Below are positions 16,617 to 24,862 of a stretch of DNA of 64,000 bases, piece after piece. Source of the DNA: an uncultured Collinsella sp. (GTDB lineage: Bacteria; Actinomycetota; Coriobacteriia; Coriobacteriales; Coriobacteriaceae). The notes beneath the pieces were generated by a model. It was not told the origin of the DNA and made no database searches. It saw nothing but the letters and a program-made list of their open reading frames with translations. The stretch covers positions 1-64,000 of the forward strand of contig CABUQG010000003.1 in assembly GCA_902493535.1 (NCBI GenBank), read 5' to 3'. Within the stretch, counting starts at the first letter, position 1; each line of letters begins with the position of its first letter. The position numbers were made by a program, and so were the translations under genes.

Positions 16617-16842
16617 AGGCGTTCTGTACGGGGTGCGCCGTGCAATCGGCTGGCCGGGGACGAAGGTGGTCATGAAGGCGCGCCGCTCGCTTGCGGACAC
16701 GAAGCGCTTCCTTTGCGAGGAGGGTGCCTTCGACGGTGCCGAGCTTGTAGAGGACTGTGGGCTTCCGGGCGAGCGCGTGTACCGCTCGCTCGACGATGTG
16801 CCCGATCGGGGCAGCTACTTCTCGACGATGGTGGTGCGCTAG
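16609..16842 (+). pseudogene. cbiL: Precorrin-2 C20-methyltransferase, internally deleted remnant
   Basis: The reading frame is intact but encodes only 77 residues. It opens SKGVLYGV, like the start of CbiL, and then jumps to PGTKVVMKARRSLADTKRFL and ends with CGLPGERVYRSLDDVPDRG then YFSTMVVR, which is the C-terminus of CbiL. CbiL enzymes are about 230-240 residues, so roughly 150-160 residues have gone, including the SAM-binding core. The joint is around codon 10. The frame still overlaps cbiD by eight bases and abuts cbiG, so the deletion kept the operon in phase. No other CbiL is in the window. Annotated as broken; it cannot be a working methylase. Confidence 0.85.
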
Positions 16843-17976
16843 ATGAGGGTTTCCTGCATAGCGTTCACTGAGAGGGGGTATGCGTTGGCGGTGCGCACCG
16901 CACACGCGCTTTCCGATTGCGCGCAGACAGGTGAAGACGACCCTGGCTGGGACGTTTCCGTTTCGCGCGGGTTCGGCGAGGGGAAGGCCGACCTGCGCGC
17001 ATGGACGGCGCTCGCGTGGGAAGCGTCGGACGCGCTTCTGTTCGTGGGCGCGGCGGGCATCGCCGTGCGGGCGATCGCGCCGCATGTCGCCTCGAAGGCA
17101 AACGATCCCGCGGTTGTGGCGATCGACGAGGCGGGGCGCTTTGCCGTCCCGCTTTTGTCGGGGCATTTGGGCGGTGCGAACGAGCTTGCGCAAACTGTGG
17201 CACGCGCGGCAGGGGCCATCCCCGTCATCACCACGGCGACCGACGTCCGCGGCGTGTGGGCGGTGGATACGTGGGCGCGCTGTGCGGGGCTCGCCGTTTC
17301 GAATCCCGAGGCCATCAAGCGAGTGTCGGCGCGGCTGCTTTCGGGCGGGCGCGTGGCGCTCTATTCCGACATGCCGATTTCGGGACAGCCGCCTGAGGGG
17401 GTTGACATTGCGTCCGACCGCGCTCGGGCCGATATCGTCGTGTCGCCGTTCGCTGGCGCGAATGCAGGTGCGTCCGTTCGTGCGGCGGAGACAACGGGCG
17501 AGGTCGTGCCCGCCGGTGAGACGGGGAAGCCGGCGGGCGTGCGGGCGCAGGCGCCTGCGCCCGAGCCGCTTCGCCTTGTCGTGCCCTGCATCGTTGCGGG
17601 CATAGGATGCCGTCGCGGTGCGTGCGCCGAAGCGATCGAGGAGGCGTTTCTTCTCGCGTGCGGGCAGGTGGGTATCTCGCCTTCGGCCGTGCGCGAGGCG
17701 GCGACGATCGACGTGAAGGCGCACGAGGAGGGTCTGCTCGCCTTCTGCTGCGCGCGCAATATCCCGCTTGCGACGTATTCCGCAGAGGAGTTGTCGCAGG
17801 TCGAAGGCAGCGTTTCGCCATCTGATTTCGTGCGCGCGACGGTGGGGGTCGACAACGTGTGCGAGCGGGCAGCGCTCGCGGAGGGGGGCAAACTTATCTT
17901 CCCGAAGCTCGCTCACGGCGGCGTGACCGTCGCGTTTTCCAAGGTAACTATTAAACTTTCGTTTAAGGAGCGGTGA
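16843..17976 (+). CDS. cbiG: Cobalt-precorrin-5A hydrolase
   Basis: CbiG opens the delta-lactone of cobalt-precorrin-5A and releases acetaldehyde. The 377 residues contain the N-terminal and central CbiG parts (LLFVGAAGIAVRAIAPHV, VPLLSGHLGGANELA) and, after a Pro/Ala-rich linker at about 220-245, the C-terminal CbiG domain (AGIGCRRGACAEAI, TIDVKAHEEGLLAF, VDNVCERAAL). The ATG directly follows the stop of the cbiL remnant. Length is slightly above the enteric form because of the linker. Confidence 0.92.
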   Translation: MRVSCIAFTERGYALAVRTAHALSDCAQTGEDDPGWDVSVSRGFGEGKADLRAWTALAWEASDALLFVGAAGIAVRAIAPHVASKANDPAVVAIDEAGRFAVPLLSGHLGGANELAQTVARAAGAIPVITTATDVRGVWAVDTWARCAGLAVSNPEAIKRVSARLLSGGRVALYSDMPISGQPPEGVDIASDRARADIVVSPFAGANAGASVRAAETTGEVVPAGETGKPAGVRAQAPAPEPLRLVVPCIVAGIGCRRGACAEAIEEAFLLACGQVGISPSAVREAATIDVKAHEEGLLAFCCARNIPLATYSAEELSQVEGSVSPSDFVRATVGVDNVCERAALAEGGKLIFPKLAHGGVTVAFSKVTIKLSFKER

Positions 17977-18719
17977 TGGGAAAGCTCTTCGTGGTGGGAA
18001 TCGGCCCGGGCGGCCCCGACGGCATGACGATTGCGGCTCGGCGTGCGCTCGAGGCGTCCGACGTCGTTGTGGGTTACACGAAATACGTGGAGCTCGCGCT
18101 CGCCGCCGTGCCCGACGCGGCGCATCTCGCGACGCCGATGATGCACGAGGTCGAACGGTGCCGCCTTGCGCTTTCGCGCGCGCAGAGTGGAGACGCCGTG
18201 GCGCTCGTGTGCAGCGGCGACGCGGGCGTGTACGGCATGGCGAGCCCCGTGCTGGAGCTTGCGGAGGACTACCCCGATGTAGACGTGGAAGTTATCGCCG
18301 GGGCCACCGCGGCTCAGAGCGGGTCGGCGGTGCTCGGCGCCCCGCTTGCCCACGACTTCGCGGTCGTGTCGCTCTCCGACCTGCTCACGCCATGGGAGGT
18401 CATCGAGCGCAGGCTCGCCGCCGTGGCGAGCGCCGACTTCTGCATCTGTTTGTACAACCCGCGCAGCAGAAAGCGCGCCGACAGGCTCTCACGCGCGGCG
18501 AAGATTATGCTCGAATGGAAGGCCCCCGACACGCTCTGCGGCTGGGTACGCAACATCGGGCGCGAGGGGCAGCAGTCGGGCATGTGCTGGCTCTCTGAGC
18601 TGGGGGAGATCGACGCCGACATGTTCACCACCGTGTTCGTCGGCAACGCGGACACGAAGCTCGTAGGCGGCCGTATGGTCACGCCACGCGGGTATCGGGA
18701 GATTCCATGCGAAAGGTAA
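17976..18719 (+). CDS. cbiH: Cobalt-precorrin-3 C17-methyltransferase
   Basis: Methylates C17 and drives ring contraction. The 247-residue protein shows VVGIGPGGPDGMTIAARRAL, GYTKYVEL, VCSGDAGVYGMA and LSDLLTPWEVIERRL, all typical of CbiH/CobJ. The ATG at 17976 overlaps the cbiG TGA by one base and lies five bases after AAGGAG (17965-17970); a GTG at 17973 is possible. Its substrate requires prior C20 methylation by CbiL, whose gene here is deleted. It overlaps the next gene by 13 bases. Confidence 0.93.
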   Translation: MGKLFVVGIGPGGPDGMTIAARRALEASDVVVGYTKYVELALAAVPDAAHLATPMMHEVERCRLALSRAQSGDAVALVCSGDAGVYGMASPVLELAEDYPDVDVEVIAGATAAQSGSAVLGAPLAHDFAVVSLSDLLTPWEVIERRLAAVASADFCICLYNPRSRKRADRLSRAAKIMLEWKAPDTLCGWVRNIGREGQQSGMCWLSELGEIDADMFTTVFVGNADTKLVGGRMVTPRGYREIPCER

Positions 18720-20041
18720 CGATCATCGGGGCGGGGCCCGGAAACCCCGACTTGCTCTCGCGCGCGGCGCTCGACGCTATCGACTTCGCCGACGTGGTCA
18801 TCGGCGCTCATCGCGCGCTTGCCGGCATCGACGTGCCGCCCGACGTGGTGAGATGTGAGCTCGTGAAGACGGCGGACATCGTCGCCGCGCTCACCGATGC
18901 GGCGTCGTGGCGGCGCGCCGTGGTCGTGATGACGGGCGATGTGGGGCTGTTCAGCGGCGCGCGCCGCCTGGTGGAGGCGCTCTCCGGCGACGCGCAGGTG
19001 GACGTGCGCGTCGTTCCCGGCATAAGCTCAGCGTCGTATCTCGCCGCGCGCCTTGCGTGTCCATGGCAGGATTGGCGCTTCGCGAGCGCTCACGGCGTGG
19101 CGTGCGACATCGTGGCCGAGGCCGAGCGCGCAGGTGAACTCTTCCTCGTCACGTCGGGCGGGGAAGACCCCTCGCGGCTTTCGGGTGAGCTTGTGCATGC
19201 GGGCTTCGGGGACGCGCGCGTGACGGTGGCCGAGCGCCTGTCGTACCCCGACGAGCGCATTACCTGCGCGACCGCAAGTGAAATCGCAGGTCAGACGTTC
19301 GACGACTTGAACGTGATGCTTATCGAGTTCGCAGGCGGCGCCGGGTCGCCTGAGGGCTCTAGCGCAGCCTCCGAGGCGCCGGCCGGCGCGTCTGCGCCCG
19401 CGGCGGACTCTGCGGGCGCATCCCGTGCCGCGAGCTCTCGCTGGCCGTACGCTTCCTCGGGCATTCCCGACGAGCTCTTCATCCGCGGCGACGTTCCCAT
19501 GACCAAGCAGGAGGTGCGCGCCGTCGCGCTCGCGAAGCTGTGCCTTACCGCGACCGACACCGTGTGGGATGTCGGCGCCGGCACGGGGAGCGTGTCGATC
19601 GAGGCGGCGCTCGTCGCGCGAGCGGGATCGGTATGGGCGGTCGAGCGCAACGCGGCCGGCGTGCGGCTCATCCGAGAGAACGCGGATGCATTCGGGTGCG
19701 GCAACGTGCATGCGGTCCCCGGTGTCGCCCCCGAAGCGCTCGCGAAACTGCCCGTCCCCGACGCCGTGTTCGTCGGCGGGAGCGCGGGCGAGCTTCCCTC
19801 CATCGTGGAGGCGGCGCTCGAGAAGAATTCGCAGGTTCGCCTGTGCGTGCCATGCGTCACCGTTGAGACACTCACCGAGGCGTGCGCGCTCCTCTCGGGT
19901 TCGCGCTTTAAAGGGTTCGAGGCGTGCCAGGTGTCGGCCGCCCGCGCCGAGGCTGTAGGCTCGCACCATCTTATGAAGGCGCAAAATCCCGTGTTCCTCG
20001 TCAGCGCGCGTGGTGCAGGTGGGGAAGGCGGTGCCCGGTGA
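18707..20041 (+). CDS. cbiET: Fused cobalt-precorrin-7 C5- and C15-methyltransferase (CbiE-CbiT)
   Basis: A 444-residue fusion. Residues about 1-205 are CbiE: VTIIGAGPGNPDLLSRAALD, TGDVGLFSGARRL and PGISSASYLAARL. An Ala/Ser/Gly-rich linker (about 210-245) leads to CbiT from about 255: GIPDELFIRGDVPMTKQEVR, then the SAM site WDVGAGTGSVSIEAAL. The fused protein methylates C5 and C15 and removes the C12 acetate carboxyl, as CobL does. The start lies inside the end of cbiH, and its TGA overlaps the GTG of cbiA. Confidence 0.94.
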   Translation: MRKVTIIGAGPGNPDLLSRAALDAIDFADVVIGAHRALAGIDVPPDVVRCELVKTADIVAALTDAASWRRAVVVMTGDVGLFSGARRLVEALSGDAQVDVRVVPGISSASYLAARLACPWQDWRFASAHGVACDIVAEAERAGELFLVTSGGEDPSRLSGELVHAGFGDARVTVAERLSYPDERITCATASEIAGQTFDDLNVMLIEFAGGAGSPEGSSAASEAPAGASAPAADSAGASRAASSRWPYASSGIPDELFIRGDVPMTKQEVRAVALAKLCLTATDTVWDVGAGTGSVSIEAALVARAGSVWAVERNAAGVRLIRENADAFGCGNVHAVPGVAPEALAKLPVPDAVFVGGSAGELPSIVEAALEKNSQVRLCVPCVTVETLTEACALLSGSRFKGFEACQVSAARAEAVGSHHLMKAQNPVFLVSARGAGGEGGAR

Positions 20042-21420
20042 GCACGTCCATCCCGCGCTTCATGGTCGCTGCGCCCTCGAGCGGGAGCGGCAAGACGGTC
20101 GTTATGTGCGCGCTCCTGCGCGCGCTCGCGCGCCGCGGCCTTGCATGCGCGGCCTTCAAATGCGGCCCCGACTACATTGACCCGCTCTTTCATCGCCGCG
20201 TCGTGGGCGCGCGCTCGGGTAACTTAGACGGCTTCTTCACCGACGCCCCGACGCTGCGCGCCCTGCTCGCACGCGGCGCCGCGGGCGCGGATGTCGCGGT
20301 GCTCGAGGGGGTCATGGGCTTCTACGACGGCATGGCACCCGGCGTGGCCGACGCGAGCAGCTACCAGGTTGCGCGCGACACGGAAACGCCGGTCATTTTA
20401 GTGGTGAACGGGCGCGGGGCGTCTTTATCGCTCGCCGCCGTAATCCGCGGCATCGCCGAGTTCCTGCCTTGTGCGAACGTGCGCGGTGTCGTGCTGAACA
20501 AGACGAGCGCCGCTGCCTGCGCCTACGCGGCGCCTCCGATCGAGAAGCACACGGGCGTCGCGGTTTTGGGGAATATCCCCGCCGACGAGGCGTTCTCGCT
20601 CGAAAGCCGGCATCTGGGGCTTGTGACCGCCGACGAGGTCGAGCGGCTCTCCGCGCGCATCGACAAGATGGCCGAGCTGGTGGAAAAGAGCGTCGACATC
20701 GACCGCTTGCTCGAAATAGCGGCGACGGCACCCGATATCCGCGAGGAACCTTACCGGTTGGAGCCGATCGCGGGAGCGCGGCCCATCGTCGCCGTCGCGC
20801 GTGACGAGGCGTTCTCGTTCTACTACGAGGAGAACCTGCGCGCGCTCGAGGACCTGGGTTGCGAGCTTGCCTTTTTCAGCCCCCTGTGTGATAGCGATTT
20901 GCCCCGGGGGACAAGCGCCCTCTATCTGGGAGGCGGCTACCCGGAGCTCCATGCGCGGCAGCTCTCCGAGAACGCGCCGATGCGCGAGGCGGTGCGGCGC
21001 GCGGTGGAATCCGGCATGCCGACGGTCGCCGAATGCGGTGGGTTTCTGTACCTGCAGCACGAAATCGCCGATAGCGAGGGGCGGCGCTGGCCTGTTGCGG
21101 GCGCCCTTGAGGGCTCAAGCGAGAACGGGGGAAGGCTGTCCCATTTCGGGTACGTGGAGCTCACTTCTCAACGCGACGGGCTCTACGGGCCGCGCGGCAC
21201 ACGCATCCGTGCGCACGAGTTCCACTACTGGCAGTCCACCTGCCCGGGCGGCGACTTCTGGGCGCAGAAGCCCCGGCGCGACAAGGGCTGGCCGTGCATG
21301 ACGACCACCCCGTCCCTGGTTGCGGGCTTCCCGCATGTGTACTATCCTGCGAACCCCGACGTTGCGCGCGCGTTCGCGTCTGCCGCAGCGTCGTTCGCAG
21401 AGAGGAGACGGCATGGCTGA
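20038..21420 (+). CDS. cbiA: Cobyrinate a,c-diamide synthase
   Basis: ATP-dependent amidation of the a and c side chains of cobyrinate using glutamine. The 460-residue protein has the P-loop APSSGSGKT (12-20), DYIDPLFHRR, LEGVMGFYDGM and, in the C-terminal glutaminase part, GGGYPELHA and the nucleophile C333 in AECGGFLYL. The GTG start at 20038 forms a GTGA overlap with the cbiET stop, a sign of coupled translation; the longer open frame from 19924 lacks similarity. cobT starts eight bases before its end. Confidence 0.95.
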   Translation: MSTSIPRFMVAAPSSGSGKTVVMCALLRALARRGLACAAFKCGPDYIDPLFHRRVVGARSGNLDGFFTDAPTLRALLARGAAGADVAVLEGVMGFYDGMAPGVADASSYQVARDTETPVILVVNGRGASLSLAAVIRGIAEFLPCANVRGVVLNKTSAAACAYAAPPIEKHTGVAVLGNIPADEAFSLESRHLGLVTADEVERLSARIDKMAELVEKSVDIDRLLEIAATAPDIREEPYRLEPIAGARPIVAVARDEAFSFYYEENLRALEDLGCELAFFSPLCDSDLPRGTSALYLGGGYPELHARQLSENAPMREAVRRAVESGMPTVAECGGFLYLQHEIADSEGRRWPVAGALEGSSENGGRLSHFGYVELTSQRDGLYGPRGTRIRAHEFHYWQSTCPGGDFWAQKPRRDKGWPCMTTTPSLVAGFPHVYYPANPDVARAFASAAASFAERRRHG

Positions 21421-22555
21421 AGCAACCGAAACCGCGCTTGCCTGCATCCGCGAGGAAGTCGAGCGCGCGTTCTCTTCGGCGCCGGGCGCCGTGCTCGAAG
21501 CCGCGCTCTCCCGGATCGCGCCCGCAGACGAGTGCGCCCGCGCCGCCGCGTACGCCGCGTGGGACTCCATCGCGCACCCCTTGGGGGGATTGGGCGACTT
21601 TGAAGACGCCGTCGCGCGTATCGCCGCAGCTCAGGGGAGCGTCGATGTGGCCGAGTTTCCCCGTGCGCTCGCGGTATTCTTCTCCGACAACGGGGTCGTT
21701 GCCGAGGGCGTGTCGCAAAGCGGGCAAGACGTGACGCGAGCCGTCGCGCGCAACATGTGCGAGGGGGCCACGAGCGCCTGCCGCATGGCGGCGTTCGCGG
21801 GTGCCGAGGTCGTGCCCGTCGACGTGGGTATGGCCCGGGGCATAGAAGACGCGCGCATGGTGCGCGCGAACGTGCGGCGGGGGAGCGGCAACATCGCGCA
21901 CGGCTCCGCCATGTCTCGCGATGGGGCCGTGCGCGCGATCGAGGTCGGAATCGCCGTCGCGTGCGGGCTTGCCCGCGCCGGCGTGCGCCTTCTCGCCGCG
22001 GGCGAGATGGGTATCGGCAACACGACCACCTCGGCGGCGGTGGCCGCAGTGCTCATCCGGGCGGACGCGCGGAGCCTCGTCGGGCGCGGCGCGGGGCTCT
22101 CGGACGCCTCGCTCGCGCGCAAGCGCGACGTGGTCGAGCGCGCTATCGATGCGAACTCGCCCGATTCCGCCGACCCGATCGATGTGCTCTCGAAGGTGGG
22201 CGGCTTCGACATTGCGGCGATGTGCGGCTTCTACCTGGGGGCCGCGGCCTCGAAGGCGCCGGCGCTCCTCGACGGGGTCATATCCTGCACGGCGGCCCTG
22301 TGCGCGGCGCGCCTGTGCCCCAACGCCTTAGGTTACCTCGTGGGCACCCACGCATCAAGCGAACCCGCAAGCCGGGAGCTCCTTCGCGAGCTCGGCATAA
22401 AGGCACCCCTCGACGCAGGCATGCACTTGGGCGAGGGCGCGGGCGCCATGGCGTATCTGCCCCTTCTGGATTCGGCGCTGCGCGTGTACCGGGATGGGAA
22501 GACGTTCACGGCGACTGGCATGGCTGCTTACGAGCATTTCGAGGCTGGGAAATGA
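21413..22555 (+). CDS. cobT: Nicotinate-nucleotide-dimethylbenzimidazole phosphoribosyltransferase
   Basis: Activates the lower-ligand base as alpha-ribazole phosphate. The 380-residue product shows DNGVVAEGVSQSGQDVT, the hallmark GEMGIGNTTTSAA and the catalytic E341 in HLGEGAGAM. The ATG at 21413 follows a GAGGAG and overlaps cbiA. No bluB or bza genes are present here, so the base must come from elsewhere in the genome or from the environment, and the lower ligand cannot be predicted. Confidence 0.95.
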   Translation: MAEATETALACIREEVERAFSSAPGAVLEAALSRIAPADECARAAAYAAWDSIAHPLGGLGDFEDAVARIAAAQGSVDVAEFPRALAVFFSDNGVVAEGVSQSGQDVTRAVARNMCEGATSACRMAAFAGAEVVPVDVGMARGIEDARMVRANVRRGSGNIAHGSAMSRDGAVRAIEVGIAVACGLARAGVRLLAAGEMGIGNTTTSAAVAAVLIRADARSLVGRGAGLSDASLARKRDVVERAIDANSPDSADPIDVLSKVGGFDIAAMCGFYLGAAASKAPALLDGVISCTAALCAARLCPNALGYLVGTHASSEPASRELLRELGIKAPLDAGMHLGEGAGAMAYLPLLDSALRVYRDGKTFTATGMAAYEHFEAGK

Positions 22556-23100
22556 CGGTGACGTTCGTTATCGGCGCCGCCGCGAGCGGCAAGAGCGCCT
22601 ATGCCGAGTCCCTGTGCCTCGGGCACGACGGCCCCCGCGTGTACCTGGCAACGATGGAGCCCTTCGGGGAAGAGGGCGCCCGCCGCATCGCGCGCCATCG
22701 GGCGCTGCGCGAGGGCAAGGGGTTTTCCACCCTCGAGCGCACGCGTGACGTGGGCGCCGCAGTGCCCGGGCTTCCGTGCGGCTGCACGCTTCTTTTGGAG
22801 GACGTGGGCAACCTGGTTGCGAACGAGCTCTTCGCGGAAGGCGGCTTGTCCCCACGTGACCCCGACGCTGCGGCGCGCGAGGTGCTCGGAGGCATCGAAC
22901 GGCTCGCTCAGGCCGCTGCGTATACGGTGGTGGTCACCGTCGACGTGTTCGCCGATGGGATGCGCTACGATGAGGGGACCGAGGCATGGAGGCGCGCGCT
23001 CGCGCGCGTGAACGCGGGTGTGGTGGCGCTGGCCGACCGCGCAGTCGAAGTGGTATGCGGGATTCCCGTGTGGATGAAAGGCGAAGGACCTATAAGGTGA
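22552..23100 (+). CDS. cobU: Adenosylcobinamide kinase / guanylyltransferase
   Basis: Phosphorylates adenosylcobinamide and transfers GMP to it. The 182-residue protein has the P-loop GAAASGKS (8-15), YLATMEPFGEE and H49 in RIARHRALR at the position of the guanylylated histidine; LLLEDVGNLVANEL gives the second nucleotide motif. Start overlaps cobT by ATGA and its end overlaps cobS by GTGA. A second, divergent CobU-like domain occurs at 23861. Confidence 0.93.
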   Translation: MTVTFVIGAAASGKSAYAESLCLGHDGPRVYLATMEPFGEEGARRIARHRALREGKGFSTLERTRDVGAAVPGLPCGCTLLLEDVGNLVANELFAEGGLSPRDPDAAAREVLGGIERLAQAAAYTVVVTVDVFADGMRYDEGTEAWRRALARVNAGVVALADRAVEVVCGIPVWMKGEGPIR

Positions 23101-23864
23101 AGATAGCAGAGGCAATCGGCGCGGCGTTCGGAACGTTCTCGCGCATCCCCGTCCCGAAATCGGCCTGGACCGATTTCGGGTCAACCCATGCGCTTGCCGC
23201 GTTTCCCCTGGTGGGCCTTGCGGAAGGCTTCCTCATGACGGCGTGGGGGTACGTGGCGAACCTGCTCGGCGTACCCGCGACCATCGTCGCGGCCGTGCTC
23301 GCGGCGCTGCCTGTGGCGGTGACGGGAGGCATCCACCTAGACGGGCTCTGCGACACCTCCGATGCGCTTGCAAGTTGGGCCCCGCGCGAGCGAAAGCTCG
23401 AGATCATGCACGACCCGCGGGCGGGCGCCTTCGGGGTCATCGGTGTTGTCGTGTACCTTATTCTGCAGTTTTCCCTGTTCACCGCGCTGCCGCTTACGGC
23501 GGGGGCGTTCCTCGCGCTTCTGTGCTCGCTCGTGTTCTCCCGCGCGCTTTCGGGGCTCGCCGTAGAATGCTGGCCTGCCGCGCGGGCGGACGGCATGGCC
23601 GCGGGGCTCTCGCCTGCGAAGAAGCGCGCGGCGATCGTCGTGCCGCTTTGCGCTTTCGCCGCGGCTTCGGCTGCAGGGATGGTCGCGTGCGCTCAGGCCG
23701 TCGGCGTCCTTATGGCGGTGGCGGGGCTTTTGGCGCTCGCGTGGTACCGCCATGTTGCCCTGTCCCGCTTCGGCGGGGTGACGGGGGATTTGGCCGGATG
23801 GTTTCTGCAATGGGCCGAGCTCGCGATGCTTGCCATGCTGGTGGCGGGGGGCATGCTCCTATGA
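23097..23864 (+). CDS. cobS: Adenosylcobinamide-GDP ribazoletransferase (cobalamin synthase)
   Basis: Membrane enzyme joining adenosylcobinamide-GDP and alpha-ribazole. The 255-residue product has the family signature GGIHLDGLCDTSDAL and HDPRAGAFGVIG, and about six hydrophobic segments. The GTG at 23097 was chosen because it overlaps the cobU TGA and because FSRIPVP follows at the usual distance; the earlier in-frame ATG at 22986 lies deep in cobU. Last four bases overlap the following fusion gene. Confidence 0.94.
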   Translation: MKIAEAIGAAFGTFSRIPVPKSAWTDFGSTHALAAFPLVGLAEGFLMTAWGYVANLLGVPATIVAAVLAALPVAVTGGIHLDGLCDTSDALASWAPRERKLEIMHDPRAGAFGVIGVVVYLILQFSLFTALPLTAGAFLALLCSLVFSRALSGLAVECWPAARADGMAAGLSPAKKRAAIVVPLCAFAAASAAGMVACAQAVGVLMAVAGLLALAWYRHVALSRFGGVTGDLAGWFLQWAELAMLAMLVAGGMLL

Positions 23865-24862
23865 TTCTCGTGGTAGGTGGCGCGCATTCGGGGAAGAGGA
23901 CCTTCGTGCGCGAAAAGCTCGGGTTCGCGGCGGACGATTTCGTCGATGCGGCGCAGCTTGCGGAGGGCGGCGTGCCCGCGGCTTTTGCCGGCCGTGTCGC
24001 GTACCGTGCTGAGGAGCTCGTACGCGCGCTCGACGCAGACCGGGCGCTCGAGCGGCTGATTGGCTTCGACGCAGTAATTCTGCCCTTGGTCGGCTCGGGG
24101 GTCGTCCCCATGCGTGCGGAAGACGCCCAATGGCGCGAGCGCGCGGGGCGCTTAGGATGCGCGCTCGCTGCGCGTGCCGACGTCGTCGTGCGCATGACGT
24201 GCGGGATTCCCCAGGTCATCAAAGGAAACCTTGCCGATGCGCCTCGAGGGACGCAGGGCGCGGGCGCGCCTTTGGAGGTCGTCTTCGTGCGCCATGGTGC
24301 CACGGCGGGCACGGAAGACCATCGCTACAGCGGGGCGGGCACCGACGAGCCCCTGTCGAGCGCGGGCGAGCGCGCTTTGCGCGACCTCGCGTGCGATCGT
24401 GACGTGTTCCGTGTTATCACGAGCGGCATGGCCCGCACCGACCAGACGGCGCGCATCCTCTTCCCGAACGCGGAGCTTATGGCGTGCCCCGGTCTGCGTG
24501 AGATGGATTTCGGTGACTTCGAGGGGCGAAGCGCCGCCGAGCTTAAAGAGGATGTGCGCTACCGCGCCTGGGTAGACTCCTGGTGCGAGACGCGCTGCCC
24601 GCATGGCGAGGGCAAGAGCGATTTCACCCGCCGCGTCGTCGCGGCGTTTCGGGAGGCGTGCGAATCGGAGCGCGCCCAGGGGAGTGGGCGCGCCGTCTTC
24701 GTCGTTCACGCGGGTACCGTGAAAGCGCTGCTCTCCGAGCTAGCTGTCCCGAAAATGGGATATTTCGACGTGCATACCGAGCCGGGCGGCGCATGGGCCG
24801 CCACCTGGGATGGGCGCTGCCTTCGCGACGTTCGCCCCGCTTCGGGGGGCGATGCCCGGTGA
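23861..24862 (+). CDS. CobU-like domain fused to alpha-ribazole phosphatase (CobC)
   Basis: A 333-residue fusion. Residues 1-130 form a reduced CobU-like P-loop domain (GGAHSGKRT, 6-14; ADVVVRMTCGIPQVIKG near its end) lacking the RHR stretch with the guanylylated histidine. From about 138 comes a histidine-phosphatase domain: VFVRHGAT with R144 and H145, RYSGAGTDEPLSSAGERAL, REMDFGDFEGRS and VVHAGTVKALL. The second half should dephosphorylate alpha-ribazole phosphate. The first half may bind nucleotide or cobinamide or act as a regulatory partner for the complete CobU one gene away. ATG 23861 overlaps the cobS stop. Confidence 0.85.
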   Translation: MILVVGGAHSGKRTFVREKLGFAADDFVDAAQLAEGGVPAAFAGRVAYRAEELVRALDADRALERLIGFDAVILPLVGSGVVPMRAEDAQWRERAGRLGCALAARADVVVRMTCGIPQVIKGNLADAPRGTQGAGAPLEVVFVRHGATAGTEDHRYSGAGTDEPLSSAGERALRDLACDRDVFRVITSGMARTDQTARILFPNAELMACPGLREMDFGDFEGRSAAELKEDVRYRAWVDSWCETRCPHGEGKSDFTRRVVAAFREACESERAQGSGRAVFVVHAGTVKALLSELAVPKMGYFDVHTEPGGAWAATWDGRCLRDVRPASGGDAR

